Source of the DNA: DATGFB01 sp032160545
GTDB lineage: Bacteria > Actinomycetota > Actinomycetes > Mycobacteriales > Jatrophihabitantaceae
Assembly: GCA_032160545.1 (NCBI GenBank)
Contig: JAVHVN010000128.1
Coordinates: forward strand, 1 to 23,097
Direction: 5' to 3'
Length of the DNA: 23,097 bases
In this document: positions 1 through 7,848 of the stretch, one piece after another
How the letters are laid out: each line of letters opens with the position of its first letter
Position numbering within the stretch: the first letter of the stretch is position 1
Notes under the pieces: generated by a model
Databases searched by the model: none
Seen by the model: only the letters and a program-made list of their open reading frames with translations
Told to the model about the DNA's origin: nothing
Made by a program: the position numbers and the translations under genes

Positions 1-549
1 GCGCTCAATGGCACCGTGCCGAGCTACCCGCAATACCTGGAGGCGGCTGCCGCCGCCCAGCGCGTCGCGGGCGTGACGGACGTACACAATCACCTCGCGG
101 TCATGCTGCTAGGCGGCGACTACCGCGATGACGCGATGCTGACCACCGCCGCGAACAACGCGCTGACGCTGAATGTCACGGTGCCGGCAAGTGTTGAGGC
201 GTCCGCCCGCGACGGCAACGTGACGCTGACCGGCACCGTGAACTACGGTCCGCAGCGCACCGCGGCCGAAATGGCTGTTGCTGGGCTGACCGGCGTGCGC
301 AACGTCAAGGACGACATCGAGATCGCCTACGATGCCGACTCGTTCGACGTCTCCCTCCTCGTCCAGGACGCTCTGGACCGGTACGCGCTCATTCCAGATG
401 ACAGCGACGTCGTGGTGGACACCCACGGGAACACCGTGACGCTGGCTGGGCACGTCCGTACCTGGGCCGAACACGACGCGGTGATCGGCGCCACCTGGAT
501 GGCCAGCGGCGTCTTCGACGTCCGCGACGACCTCTTCGTCACTGGCTGA
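1..549 (+). CDS. BON-domain protein, C-terminal part (start outside window)
   Basis: The frame is open from base 1 to a TGA at 547-549, so the protein begins upstream; the GTG at 16 is internal to a domain and is not a credible start. The visible 182 residues show the end of one BON domain, then two further copies (about residues 43-110 and 115-180 of the visible part). Each copy has the family pattern of an amphipathic helix, a V-x-L-x-G-x-V strand (VTLTGTVNYG, VTLAGHVRTW) and a closing V-x-x-V-x-D strand (GVRNVKDDI, GVFDVRDDL). BON domains are thought to bind phospholipid or envelope surfaces, as in OsmY-like stress proteins. A signal peptide cannot be judged because the N-terminus is missing. 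The downstream neighbours are small stress-type membrane proteins, which fits an envelope-stress role, but that is inference. Family assignment is firm; exact function is unknown. Confidence 0.88.
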   Translation, partial: ALNGTVPSYPQYLEAAAAAQRVAGVTDVHNHLAVMLLGGDYRDDAMLTTAANNALTLNVTVPASVEASARDGNVTLTGTVNYGPQRTAAEMAVAGLTGVRNVKDDIEIAYDADSFDVSLLVQDALDRYALIPDDSDVVVDTHGNTVTLAGHVRTWAEHDAVIGATWMASGVFDVRDDLFVTG

Positions 550-571
550 CCCAACCGCCACGCCATTCCGG

Positions 572-614
572 CCCGGGCCGGTCCCTCGCAGCCCTGTCTG
601 GGGACCGGCCCGGG
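572..614 (+). terminator. strong hairpin after the BON gene
   Basis: A perfect 14-bp inverted repeat (572-585 with 601-614, arm CCCGGGCCGGTCCC) around a 15-base loop starts 22 bases after the BON stop codon. There is no U-tract, which is common for actinobacterial terminators. Position and stem strength support transcription termination. Confidence 0.65.
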
Positions 615-730
615 GCGGTGCGCGCCGCCCGAAATTCCCGTTGATCGGCTGCCGCAGCCGACCACCGGGGCGCGACCAGAACAAGCCGGGCGATTAGTGA
701 AGGCGGCAGCTATATGTCTATTGGCGGCAC

Positions 731-760
731 TTGACAGGCAGTTGTAACCGTCTCATTCGT
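731..760 (+). promoter_or_regulatory. possible promoter upstream of the HdeD-like gene
   Basis: A perfect -35 consensus TTGACA sits at 731-736, about 100 bases before the HdeD-like start. No convincing -10 box lies 16-18 bases downstream (the region reads ATTCGT), so this is only a candidate. The rest of 615-831 holds no other signal I can support. Confidence 0.28.
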
Positions 761-831
761 ACTGACTCGGCTTCACCCTGGCACCTCAAGACGGCACGGC
801 GCGCCGGAGCCGGAAGAAAGGAATACTTGTC

Positions 832-1386
832 ATGTTCAAGTCAACATCCACCTCATTGATCCTGCTTGGCGTTCTGAGCCTCATCGTCGGGATCATCGCC
901 ATCGCCTGGCCGGGCGTGACGATTGCCGCGCTGGTCATCTTGTTCGCGATATACGCGTTCATCGGCGCCGGAATGCAGGCCGCGCGGGCCTTCGGCAGCG
1001 CCGCCGCAGGATCGGTCGTCGGCCACCTGCTGCTTGCGCTGGTCGACCTCGCCGGCGGCGTGGTCGCCCTGGTTTGGCCCGGCCCCACCGCGCTGGTGCT
1101 CGTGTGGGTCGTCGCCTTCTGGGCGCTCGCGGCCGGCTTCGCGGAGATCGTCGCCGCATTCGCCAGTGGAGAGACCGCGGGCACGCGGGCGATGTTCACC
1201 GTGACCGGACTCGTGTCCGTGGCGTTCGGCGTCGTGCTCGCCGCCCGACCCGACATCGGCGCACTCACCCTCGCGCTGCTGTTCGGCCTGTACAGCCTGA
1301 TTTACGGAGTGTCCGAGATCGCGCTCGGCGTGCAAATGCGCCAGACCGGGCGCACCTTGAGCCAGGTTCTGCACCAGGCCGCCTGA
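832..1386 (+). CDS. HdeD-like (DUF308) six-helix membrane protein
   Basis: A 184-residue, almost wholly hydrophobic protein. It consists of three consecutive helix hairpins, giving six membrane segments at about residues 6-25, 28-50, 61-82, 84-106, 119-140 and 143-164. The turns after helices 1 and 3 carry WPG and that after helix 5 carries ARPDIG, a threefold pattern typical of the HdeD/DUF308 family. HdeD in E. coli is an acid-resistance membrane protein; the biochemical activity of the family is unknown. The start is secure: ATG preceded by AAGAAAGGA at 814-822, nine bases away. It lies between the BON and DUF1003 genes on the same strand, with hairpins before and after it, so it may form its own transcript. 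A general stress role is inferred from the family and the neighbours. Confidence 0.88.
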   Translation: MFKSTSTSLILLGVLSLIVGIIAIAWPGVTIAALVILFAIYAFIGAGMQAARAFGSAAAGSVVGHLLLALVDLAGGVVALVWPGPTALVLVWVVAFWALAAGFAEIVAAFASGETAGTRAMFTVTGLVSVAFGVVLAARPDIGALTLALLFGLYSLIYGVSEIALGVQMRQTGRTLSQVLHQAA

Positions 1387-1402
1387 GCCGCGAGCCGGGG
1401 TC

Positions 1403-1436
1403 GCGGGCGCCGACACCTCACCCGGCAGGCGCCCGC
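1403..1436 (+). terminator. hairpin between the HdeD-like and DUF1003 genes
   Basis: A perfect 9-bp inverted repeat (GCGGGCGCC at 1403-1411 with GGCGCCCGC at 1428-1436) and a 16-base loop lie 17 bases after the HdeD-like stop. It could be a terminator or an attenuator within a shared transcript; there is no U-tract to decide. Confidence 0.42.
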
Positions 1437-1480
1437 ACCCGCAGCACCGGCAGGCCTGCCCGACGACGAAAGGCACAACC

Positions 1481-2014
1481 ATGCTCACGCCTGAGCCGAG
1501 CGCCGAGCATCCGGGGGGGACACCTGTCCAGCCGGAGCCGCCCGAGCAGAGACCGTCCGTCGCCGCCGACGACAGCGGGGCGAGCGCGCCCGGCGACGAG
1601 CGGCACACCAAGCACTCGAACAACAGCAAGCACCACCCGACTGTCCTCGCCGAGCAGGCGCAGCGCACCAAGGACGTTCAGCTGCGCATCGCCGACTGGA
1701 TCACCACCTTCGCGGGGTCGATGAATTTCGTCTACCTCCACATCGCCCTGTTCACCCTCTGGATGCTGTTCATCGAGTCCACACCCTGGCCGACGCTGAC
1801 GCTGATCGTCTCGCTGGAAGCGATCTTCCTGTCCACCTTCGTCATGATCGGGCAGAACCGGCAAGCGGCCTTCCAGCAAGCTAAGGCTGACCACGACTTC
1901 ACCGAACAAGAGCTGGAACTCAAGTCCAACACCCAGCTGACTCGCGAGATCCACACCCTCACCACCGAACTGCACAACCGGCTGCTGCCAAGGCCCAGCC
2001 GGCAGCAGTCTTGA
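1481..2014 (+). CDS. DUF1003 membrane protein
   Basis: A 177-residue protein. The N-terminal 60 residues are hydrophilic, Pro/Ser-rich and then His/Lys/Asn-rich (HTKHSNNSKHHP). The DUF1003 core follows: an amphipathic start (VQLRIADWITTFAGS, about 67-81), a first membrane helix (FVYLHIALFTLWMLFI, about 84-99), a second (LIVSLEAIFLSTFVMI, about 109-124), the family motif GQNRQ, and a charged C-terminal helix rich in Glu and Gln that probably forms a coiled coil. The function of DUF1003 is not established. The start is ATG with GAAAGG at 1468-1473, seven bases upstream. It runs in the same direction as the HdeD-like gene and converges on the LuxR gene. Confidence 0.85.
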   Translation: MLTPEPSAEHPGGTPVQPEPPEQRPSVAADDSGASAPGDERHTKHSNNSKHHPTVLAEQAQRTKDVQLRIADWITTFAGSMNFVYLHIALFTLWMLFIESTPWPTLTLIVSLEAIFLSTFVMIGQNRQAAFQQAKADHDFTEQELELKSNTQLTREIHTLTTELHNRLLPRPSRQQS

Positions 2015-2045
2015 GGCTCTAACACCAGGAGGCCATGGTCGGGCG

Positions 2046-2070
2046 CTGGCAGGTGAGTCCTCACCACCAG
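2046..2070. terminator. weak hairpin between convergent genes
   Basis: Six perfect pairs (GGTGAG 2052-2057 with CTCACC 2060-2065) are flanked by an imperfect CTGG/CAG extension, in the 70-base gap between the convergent DUF1003 and LuxR genes. The position suits a bidirectional terminator but the stem is short. Confidence 0.3.
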
Positions 2071-2084
2071 GACCAACGACCGCG

Positions 2085-4826
2085 CTAACGGCTGGGGCCT
2101 GCCGACAGCAGCCGCAGCTCTCGGGCGCGCTGCACTGCCGAGGAGCGATCCCGGGCCTGGAGCTTGGCGTAGATGCTGCGGATGTGCGTGTTCACCGTGT
2201 TCACCGAGACGGATAGCTCGCTGGCGATCTCCGGCCTGGACAGGTTGGTCGGCAGATATCGCAGCACCCTGAGCTCGGTCGGGCTGAGCTCGTCCGTCTG
2301 CACCGACGGGGGCTCGTCCTTGGCCGCCAGGGATGAGCCGTGCACGACGTCGAGGATGTCGGCGAGCAGCGCGGCGTGAGCCGTCTCATGCCGCGGCAGC
2401 GCCTCCAGCAGCTCAGCTGAGCCCGTCATCACGAATGGCAGGACCAACCGATCCGGCTCGGCGAGGCCGAGGGCGCGTTCGGCAGCCTGGTTCGCCGCCC
2501 GCTGGTCACCGAGCTCACGGTGGGCGAGCCCGGCCAGCAGATGAGTCTCAACGACCGTGACGTAACCGACGACCGGTGCCGTGCCGTGCAGAACATCCTG
2601 CACGGCGGCGAGAGCAGCCGCCGGATTGCCCTCCGCGAGGCAGATCGCCGCGCGGGCATTGCCGATTTCGCCCCAGCCGGCCCGCTCTTCATCGAGCGCC
2701 GCGAGGGAGGCGCGGGCCTCGCCCGGCTGCCCACCGCGGGCTTGGGTGGCCAGCATCCAGCCGGTCACCTGGCTCGCCAGCGCGTGGGAGCCCTCCAGCT
2801 GCGATCGCAGACGTTCGGCCGCGCTGAACTCCTCGACCGCCTCATGGTGGCGGCCGCGGCCGGCGTGCAGCAGGCCGCTCACAATGTGCGCCGGCAGCCT
2901 GATATCGGGCCCGGTGTCTGTCTGCAGGGCTTGTTCGGTGCGCTGCAGCCATCGCTCGCATTCGTCAAAGTCACCCGTCAAGGCCAGGTTGCCTGCCAGC
3001 GTTACCAGCGCGGGCACGACGACGGGATCCGCGCCCCAGCCATACCGGTCAGCGAGCGCTATCGCCTCATGGCAGAGCCGACGGCCAGTGTCGAACGGGC
3101 CGACCTTCGACGCGAAACCGAGCTGCGCCAGGCAGGCGACTTCGAGGTAGGGCCGGCCGATCTCCCGGGCCAGGACGGCACCCTCCCGCAGGTGGCGTTC
3201 AGCGTCTGGTCGCGCCAGGAACCACGCCTCGACGGTCCCCAGGCTAAACAACGCCACCGCCCGCAGGTCGCTACCGAGCGCGATGTCCTCGTGGGACTCC
3301 CCGGTTACCGGGGAGGCGAGGAACTCGGCCTGTTCGGTGACGCCGGCAAAATGCCCGCGCCGCCTCGCCAGCGACAGCTTCAGCGACGCGACCGCAACCC
3401 GGAGGCGGCGCTGGCGATCCGGTGGCGCCGTTTCGGCGCACGTCGCGGCGACCGCCAGGTGCGCGGCCGCCTCGTCCAGGCGTCCCCGCACAAAAAGGTC
3501 AACGACCGCGTGCACCAGGGCAAGCTCCGGGTTGTCCGCGCCAGCCCCCCGCGGGAAGGCCCGCAACAGCGCATCCACGGTCTGCAGTTGCCCGTCGAGG
3601 GTCAGGCTGACCGAATAGTCGGCGAGCAGCCGGGCCGCGCCGGGCCAATCGCCCGCCGCTTGCGTGTGCCGGACGGCGTCAACCACCTGGCCATGCTGGA
3701 TCAACCACTCAGCGGCGCGCCGGTGCAGCACCGGCACTACTTCGGGCTGCGCCCGGCGCAGCTCCAGCCGCAGTAGATCCGCGAACAGGTGGTGGTAGCG
3801 GAACCACGTGCGCTCGCGGTCGAGCGAGATGACGAACGCGTTCGCGTCCTCGAGTGCGAGCAGGATCCGTTCCGAGCCCGGGCGGCCGGTCAGCAGATCC
3901 CCCAGTTCACCGTTGACGCGATCGAGCAGCGAGGTGCGCAGCAGCAGCTGCTGCACCTCGTCCGGCTGGCGTTCCAGCATTTCGGCGATCAGATATTCGG
4001 CGACCGTGCGGTCGCTGCCGGAGAACTCCGCGACGAACCGCTCCGGGTCGGGGTGATCAGCCAGTGAGATCGCCGCGAGCCGCAGGCCCGCGCCCCACCC
4101 TTCCGTGCGCTGGTGCAGCAGCGTGAGGCCGGCCTCGGACAGCGTGATACCCGAGGCCTCGAGAAGCTCGCGTGTTTCCGGCTCGGTAAAGCGCAGATCC
4201 GCCGCGCGGATCTCAGCCAGCTCGCCTGCGAGGCGCAGCTGTTGCAGGCGCAGCGGAAGATCGCGACGGGTGGCCAGCACCGCATGTACGTCGCCGGAAA
4301 GGTTTGTCAGCAGCCGGGTGAGCTGGGTGAGCGCATCCGGCGAGTTCAGCTCGTGGAGATCATCGATCACCAGGATGACGCGACCGCGCTGGTCGGCGAG
4401 CTCCGACAGCACCCGGTCGGTCATCGCCCGCGCATTGAATTCCGGCGTCGCTGCTGGCAGGTCCGCGCCGCCGATTGTGCCGGGAACCTGACGCACCGCG
4501 CCCAGCAGGGCAAGCCAGAACTCCTGGGCATCCTGCTGGTCGCGCCGCACCTGGACGGCGGCGACCCGGTGCGGTTGGCCCGGACGGCCTGCCCAGGCGT
4601 GCAGCAACGACGTCTTCCCGCTGCCGGCCGGAGCCGAGATGGTCGTCACCCTGCTCGCCGCCGCGCGATCCAGAGCGGCGAGAAGATCACCCCGGTCGAT
4701 CAGCCGTGGAGCTGCTCGATCCACCGTCGGAGGCCTGCCTCGATGTCGACGCCGAACGCCCTGCCGCCGGCGACACAGTCCAAGCGCCTGCGCTTTGGCG
4801 CTACGCCAGCGTACGTGCTCGGTCAA
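2085..4826 (-). CDS. large MalT/LAL-type LuxR-family ATPase transcriptional regulator
   Basis: A 913-residue regulator of the MalT-like STAND ATPase class. From the N-terminus it has a Walker A loop (APAGSGKTS, about 65-73), a Walker B strand (VILVIDDLH, about 150-158), a winged-helix/arm region, a long helical TPR-like sensor (about 400-830) and a C-terminal LuxR HTH from about 847. The HTH contains the hallmark LSPTELRVLRYLP and SVNTVNTHIRSIYAKL. In this family, ATP and an inducer drive multimerisation and DNA binding; the inducer and targets here are unknown. The start is uncertain: the longest frame begins at a TTG (4826) without a visible ribosome site, and a GTG at 4724 is an alternative. 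The RPPT...PRLIDR segment that would be lost by starting at 4724 resembles the family N-terminus, so I keep the longer form. It is divergent from the LysR gene. Confidence 0.9.
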   Translation of the reverse strand: MTEHVRWRSAKAQALGLCRRRQGVRRRHRGRPPTVDRAAPRLIDRGDLLAALDRAAASRVTTISAPAGSGKTSLLHAWAGRPGQPHRVAAVQVRRDQQDAQEFWLALLGAVRQVPGTIGGADLPAATPEFNARAMTDRVLSELADQRGRVILVIDDLHELNSPDALTQLTRLLTNLSGDVHAVLATRRDLPLRLQQLRLAGELAEIRAADLRFTEPETRELLEASGITLSEAGLTLLHQRTEGWGAGLRLAAISLADHPDPERFVAEFSGSDRTVAEYLIAEMLERQPDEVQQLLLRTSLLDRVNGELGDLLTGRPGSERILLALEDANAFVISLDRERTWFRYHHLFADLLRLELRRAQPEVVPVLHRRAAEWLIQHGQVVDAVRHTQAAGDWPGAARLLADYSVSLTLDGQLQTVDALLRAFPRGAGADNPELALVHAVVDLFVRGRLDEAAAHLAVAATCAETAPPDRQRRLRVAVASLKLSLARRRGHFAGVTEQAEFLASPVTGESHEDIALGSDLRAVALFSLGTVEAWFLARPDAERHLREGAVLAREIGRPYLEVACLAQLGFASKVGPFDTGRRLCHEAIALADRYGWGADPVVVPALVTLAGNLALTGDFDECERWLQRTEQALQTDTGPDIRLPAHIVSGLLHAGRGRHHEAVEEFSAAERLRSQLEGSHALASQVTGWMLATQARGGQPGEARASLAALDEERAGWGEIGNARAAICLAEGNPAAALAAVQDVLHGTAPVVGYVTVVETHLLAGLAHRELGDQRAANQAAERALGLAEPDRLVLPFVMTGSAELLEALPRHETAHAALLADILDVVHGSSLAAKDEPPSVQTDELSPTELRVLRYLPTNLSRPEIASELSVSVNTVNTHIRSIYAKLQARDRSSAVQRARELRLLSAGPSR
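4796..4808. promoter_or_regulatory. candidate LysR-type T-N11-A box
   Basis: TGGCG-CTA-CGCCA is a perfect 5-bp dyad matching the T-N11-A pattern bound by LysR-type regulators, located between the divergent LuxR and LysR genes and about 153 bases upstream of the LysR start. LysR regulators commonly autoregulate from such sites. If the LuxR protein really starts at 4826 the box lies inside its first codons. Confidence 0.38.
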
Positions 4827-4960
4827 CGGCGAGCGAGTGTGCCCGGTGTCGGCGAATCACCAGGATCCGGCGACGACCTCTCACCTCCATGGCGGCAAGC
4901 CTGGATCCGTCGCGAAGGCGCGACCGCCCGGGCACATGCCCGACAGTCCAGGGAGATACC

Positions 4961-6061
4961 GTGACATCAGCCGCCCCCGGCGCCAGCAGCGCCGCAGACC
5001 CGCCCGACCATGCGTCCGTTCGGCTGCCCCTGGTGGATACACAGGCGCCGCAGGGTCTTGAACTGCGGCACTTGCGGTACTTCGTCGCTGTCGCCGACGC
5101 GGGCACTTTCACGCACGCCGCGCAGCGCTTGTTCATCAGCCAGCCGACGCTCAGCCAGCAGATCCAGCGGCTGGAACAGATCGTCGGCACCCCGCTGCTG
5201 CACCGCCGGCGCGACGGCGTGCGGCTCACCGGGCCGGGCACCGTACTGCTGGAGGCAGCCCGGGACGTGCTGTCGGCGGTCGATCACGCAGCCAGCCAGA
5301 CGAGGCAGGCGGCGGGCCTGGGCCGGCCGCGACTTCGGTTCGTCATACCAGGGGATCTGCCGGACTCGCTGGCGGTACAGACCACCTCCAGGCTGCGATC
5401 GGCGGCCGATGCCCGCGAGGTCGCCGTCACCTGGATGGAGGCAGCGCTCGACGCGGAGTTCTCGCCGATCCGCCAACGCCGGGCCGACGTCGGCCTGGGC
5501 TGGCTGACCGCCAGCCCTGAGGCGCTGCCCGCCACGCTCGAGGCCATGAGTCTGGGGGAGTTCGAGCCCGATGTCTGGATCCCGTCCTCGCACCCGGCGG
5601 CCCGCAGCGGCGAGATCGGCCTGGACGAACTGGCCAGCATGGACGTCATCCACGGGCCGCACCGCGACAGTCCCGCGACCTATGACCGCTGGCTCGAGGT
5701 CCTGCGGGCGGTGAACCCGCGGTTCCAATTCACCGAGCCACAGGTGCGGCACTCCCTGCCGATGGCGATCGCCTTCGCCGCGACCGCCAACCGGCCCGCC
5801 GCCGTGCTGACCGGCCCCACCGCCATCGCCGCACCCCCAGCCGGCGTGATCCGGCTTCCCCGCCCCGTGGGCACCAGCGACATGGCGCGGGTAAGCATCC
5901 CCGGCCACCCGCTGACCGCCACGGCCGCCCTGGTGTGGAATGGCGACCTGCCCCGGCCGCTCCAGCAGATCCTGTTCGACACCGCCGACGGAGTGACCTG
6001 CCGCTGGCATCCTCGCCACCCGCGGCAGCCCGGCCTCGACAGCGATACGCCGCCGAACTGA
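4961..6061 (+). CDS. LysR-family transcriptional regulator
   Basis: A 366-residue LysR regulator with an unusually long leader of about 32 residues before the winged HTH (about 33-92). The HTH shows the classic LRYFVAVADAGTFTHAA and ISQPTLSQQIQRLEQIVG. The linker and effector-binding domain follow (from about 125, RLRFVIPGDL). I chose the GTG at 4961 because AGGGAG lies at 4949-4954 with six bases spacing, and because the frame upstream overlaps the LuxR gene without any domain. The ligand is unknown and there is no adjacent biosynthetic or transport gene to suggest one. The protein is somewhat longer than the usual 290-330 residues, mainly through the leader and a His/Arg/Pro-rich tail. Confidence 0.9.
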   Translation: MTSAAPGASSAADPPDHASVRLPLVDTQAPQGLELRHLRYFVAVADAGTFTHAAQRLFISQPTLSQQIQRLEQIVGTPLLHRRRDGVRLTGPGTVLLEAARDVLSAVDHAASQTRQAAGLGRPRLRFVIPGDLPDSLAVQTTSRLRSAADAREVAVTWMEAALDAEFSPIRQRRADVGLGWLTASPEALPATLEAMSLGEFEPDVWIPSSHPAARSGEIGLDELASMDVIHGPHRDSPATYDRWLEVLRAVNPRFQFTEPQVRHSLPMAIAFAATANRPAAVLTGPTAIAAPPAGVIRLPRPVGTSDMARVSIPGHPLTATAALVWNGDLPRPLQQILFDTADGVTCRWHPRHPRQPGLDSDTPPN

Positions 6062-6081
6062 TGAGCCGAAGCGCAGCCATG

Positions 6082-6181
6082 CACGACATCGAGGGCCGGC
6101 CCCACTCCCACGGTTCGGCGCGCCGGCTGTCACCTCTGTGCGCGTACTCGGAAGTGCGACACCGTGCCCTCGATGTTCGTG
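6082..6181. repeat. imperfect inverted repeat with 15-16 base arms
   Basis: The arm CACGACATCGAGGGC (6082-6096) recurs inverted at 6166-6181 with a single-base insertion (GCCCTCGATGTTCGTG). About 69 bases lie between them. It sits in the gene-free gap after the LysR gene (6062-6266). Its role is unknown. Confidence 0.4.
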
Positions 6182-6194
6182 CCGCGGGCCTCCT

Positions 6195-6213
6195 GGGCCG
6201 GTGTTACCGGCCC
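6195..6213. terminator. compact GC hairpin between LysR and tRNA-Ser
   Basis: A perfect 8-bp stem (GGGCCGGT with ACCGGCCC) closed by a three-base loop GTT. It could terminate the LysR transcript from the left or the tadA/tRNA-Ser transcript from the right. Confidence 0.55.
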
Positions 6214-6266
6214 TTACCCGCTCACTACCAAGAGCTGCGTGACGACCGTGGAACACCAGGGTTCCG

Positions 6267-6354
6267 TGGCGGTGGCGGTGGGATTCGAACCCACGGTGGT
6301 TTTACCCACACACGCTTTCGAGGCGTGCTCCTTTGGCCGCTCGGACACGCCACC
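6267..6354 (-). tRNA. tRNA-Ser(CGA)
   Basis: Read on the minus strand, the acceptor GGTGGCG pairs with CGCCACC, followed by discriminator G and an encoded CCA. The anticodon stem CACGC/GCGTG holds the loop CTCGAAA, giving anticodon CGA for UCG codons. A long variable arm and the T arm GTGGGTTCGAATCCCAC complete a class II serine tRNA. The 5' end lies ten bases after the tadA stop, so it may be processed from the tadA transcript. Confidence 0.96.
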
Positions 6355-6364
6355 GCCGAAGAGA

Positions 6365-6880
6365 CTACCGCAGCAGGTTGTCGGCCTCGTTCGCCCGCTT
6401 CTCGGCGAAGAAGCCGGTCAGCAGGGCGCCGCACTCCTGCTCACGGACGCCGGCGGCCACCTCGGGGCGGTGGTTCAGGCGCGGGTCCCGCACGACGTCC
6501 CACAGCGATCCGACCGCGCCGGCCTTCGGGTCCCAGGCGCCGAACACCAGCCGCTCGATGCGCGCGAGGACGATCGCCCCGGCGCACATCGCGCACGGCT
6601 CGAGGGTCACGGCCAGCGTGCAGCCGTCCAGGTGCCACGAGCCGAGAACCGCACCCGCCCGGCGCAGCGCCACCACCTCGGCGTGTGCGGTGGGGTCGGA
6701 CCCGATCTCGCGCTCGTTGTGCGCCACGGACACGACCCGGCCGGTGCGGTCGAGGACGACCGCACCGATCGGCACCTCGCCGGCGGACAGCGCACCACGG
6801 GCTATGACGAGCGCGGCACCCATCGCGGCGGTGTCGTCGAGTGGCCCCGGGCCGGCGGCACCAGGAGGCAGGCGGCTCAC
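6365..6880 (-). CDS. tadA: tRNA-specific adenosine deaminase
   Basis: A 171-residue cytidine-deaminase-fold enzyme that converts the wobble adenosine 34 of tRNA-Arg(ACG) to inosine. The zinc site and catalytic glutamate are visible: HAE at 66-68 and PCAMC at 95-99, with the substrate-side GEVPIGAVV at about 34-42. The GTG start is directly adjacent to the TGA of the upstream associated gene (TGA-GTG), which indicates translational coupling; an internal ATG (codon 20) is less likely on this ground. It is the last protein gene of a three-gene operon, followed ten bases later by tRNA-Ser. The order with the associated gene and divergent tyrA matches that of mycobacteria, supporting vertical inheritance. 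Confidence 0.95.
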   Translation of the reverse strand: MSRLPPGAAGPGPLDDTAAMGAALVIARGALSAGEVPIGAVVLDRTGRVVSVAHNEREIGSDPTAHAEVVALRRAGAVLGSWHLDGCTLAVTLEPCAMCAGAIVLARIERLVFGAWDPKAGAVGSLWDVVRDPRLNHRPEVAAGVREQECGALLTGFFAEKRANEADNLLR

Positions 6881-7366
6881 TCAGGCCCGAACGGCCTCGA
6901 ACGCGTCGCCACAGCCGGCCTTGTCGCATACCGCGACGATCAGGTCGATCGGCAGCGTGCCTTCGTGCGCGCACATTGCTAGCAGCTCGGCTGCCGGCGT
7001 GCCGAGATCCTCGAGGATCTCGGGGTCACCGAAGGGTGCGCTGTCGTGCGCCGGCGGCGCGTCCTCGTCCTCGCTCAGTTCGTCCTCGCCGATCTCGACG
7101 AGGTCCTCGGCGATGAGGGCGGCCATCGGGTACGCATCGGCGGCGTGGCCGTCGGACAGGAACGCCCGCGGGTCGTCCTCGTCGTCGTCGACCCGTACCA
7201 GCGCGGCGTACTCGTCATCCTGCTCGACGACTAGCAACCGGAGATCGCCGTCGACATCGCGGACGACATCGGCAATGTCGCCGATGCTCTCGCAGTCGTC
7301 GAGGGCGACCTCGACCGAACGCCAGCCACGGCTCGAGCGGGCGATCACCGCGGCGAAGTAGCTCAC
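6881..7366 (-). CDS. tRNA adenosine deaminase-associated protein (copy 2, tadA-proximal)
   Basis: A 161-residue, strongly acidic protein of the actinobacterial family found next to tadA (the TIGR03941 type). Visible landmarks are an N-terminal aromatic strand (MSYFAAVIARS), GWRSVEV near residue 14, an acidic centre rich in DDDED and ELSEDED, and a C-terminal PFGDPEILEDLG plus LPIDLIVAVCDKAG. The family function is unproven; the name rests on gene neighbourhood. It starts with GTG overlapping the stop of the upstream paralogue by four bases (GTGA) and ends directly against the tadA GTG, so the three genes are probably translated as one coupled unit. Confidence 0.85.
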   Translation of the reverse strand: MSYFAAVIARSSRGWRSVEVALDDCESIGDIADVVRDVDGDLRLLVVEQDDEYAALVRVDDDEDDPRAFLSDGHAADAYPMAALIAEDLVEIGEDELSEDEDAPPAHDSAPFGDPEILEDLGTPAAELLAMCAHEGTLPIDLIVAVCDKAGCGDAFEAVRA

Positions 7367-7848
7367 AGGGCGGCCCTCGCGGTCGCGGTGGCGGTCGCGT
7401 ACTCGTCGGCGATGCCGATGCGATCGACGATCGCCTCGAGCATCTCGTCGGGGTAGGCGTCCATGTCGTCGAGAATCTGTTCCATGTCGTCCTCGGTGAC
7501 CTCGAGGTCGGCGAACAGGTCGAGGTCGCCGATGGGCCAGACCTCGTCGAGTTCGTCGTCGTCAGGTGGTTCCTCGCCGAGCCGCGCGAGCGCCTGCTCG
7601 GCGAGCGGGTACTCGACCGACGCGGTCATGTCGGACAGCAGCAATGAGATGCGCGGGCCGTCCTGCCGCGCGATCACGAAGAATTCGTCGTCGACGATGG
7701 CGATGACGAACGGGCCGCCCTCGGGCGGCTGCGACCGTAACGCCTGCAGCAGGATGCCGAGGTCGCCGAGGACGGTCGGCGGCAGCGGCTCGACGCGCCA
7801 CTGCCCTGCGTCGCGATAACCCGCCACCGCACTGCCTCGCTGTGCCAC
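7363..7848 (-). CDS. tRNA adenosine deaminase-associated protein paralogue (copy 1, operon leader)
   Basis: I place the start at the GTG at 7848, giving 161 residues, because AGAGGCGG lies just upstream (7858-7865). The longer frame to 7986 would run through the promoter region and add a tail unlike the family. The layout matches the next gene: QWRVEPLPP near the start, a central FVIAIVDDEFFVIARQDGP, an LSD motif, a YP pair, an acidic stretch (PPDDDELDEVW), then PIGDLDLFADL and a C-terminal YPDEMLEAIVDRIG that parallels LPIDLIVAVCDKAG. The two are therefore tandem paralogues, diverged well beyond recent duplication. The stop overlaps the next start (GTGA). The function is unknown. Confidence 0.8.
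   Translation of the reverse strand: MAQRGSAVAGYRDAGQWRVEPLPPTVLGDLGILLQALRSQPPEGGPFVIAIVDDEFFVIARQDGPRISLLLSDMTASVEYPLAEQALARLGEEPPDDDELDEVWPIGDLDLFADLEVTEDDMEQILDDMDAYPDEMLEAIVDRIGIADEYATATATARAAL

Noticed and set aside
2520..4964. Plus-strand frames opposite the LuxR gene (2520-3776 and 4113-4964).
   Set aside because: They overlap a gene with complete ATPase and HTH motifs. Their own translations show no recognisable domain.
4967..6256. Minus-strand frame of 429 residues opposite the LysR gene.
   Set aside because: The plus-strand LysR protein has a clear HTH and a ribosome site; the antisense product is low-complexity Gly/Arg sequence.
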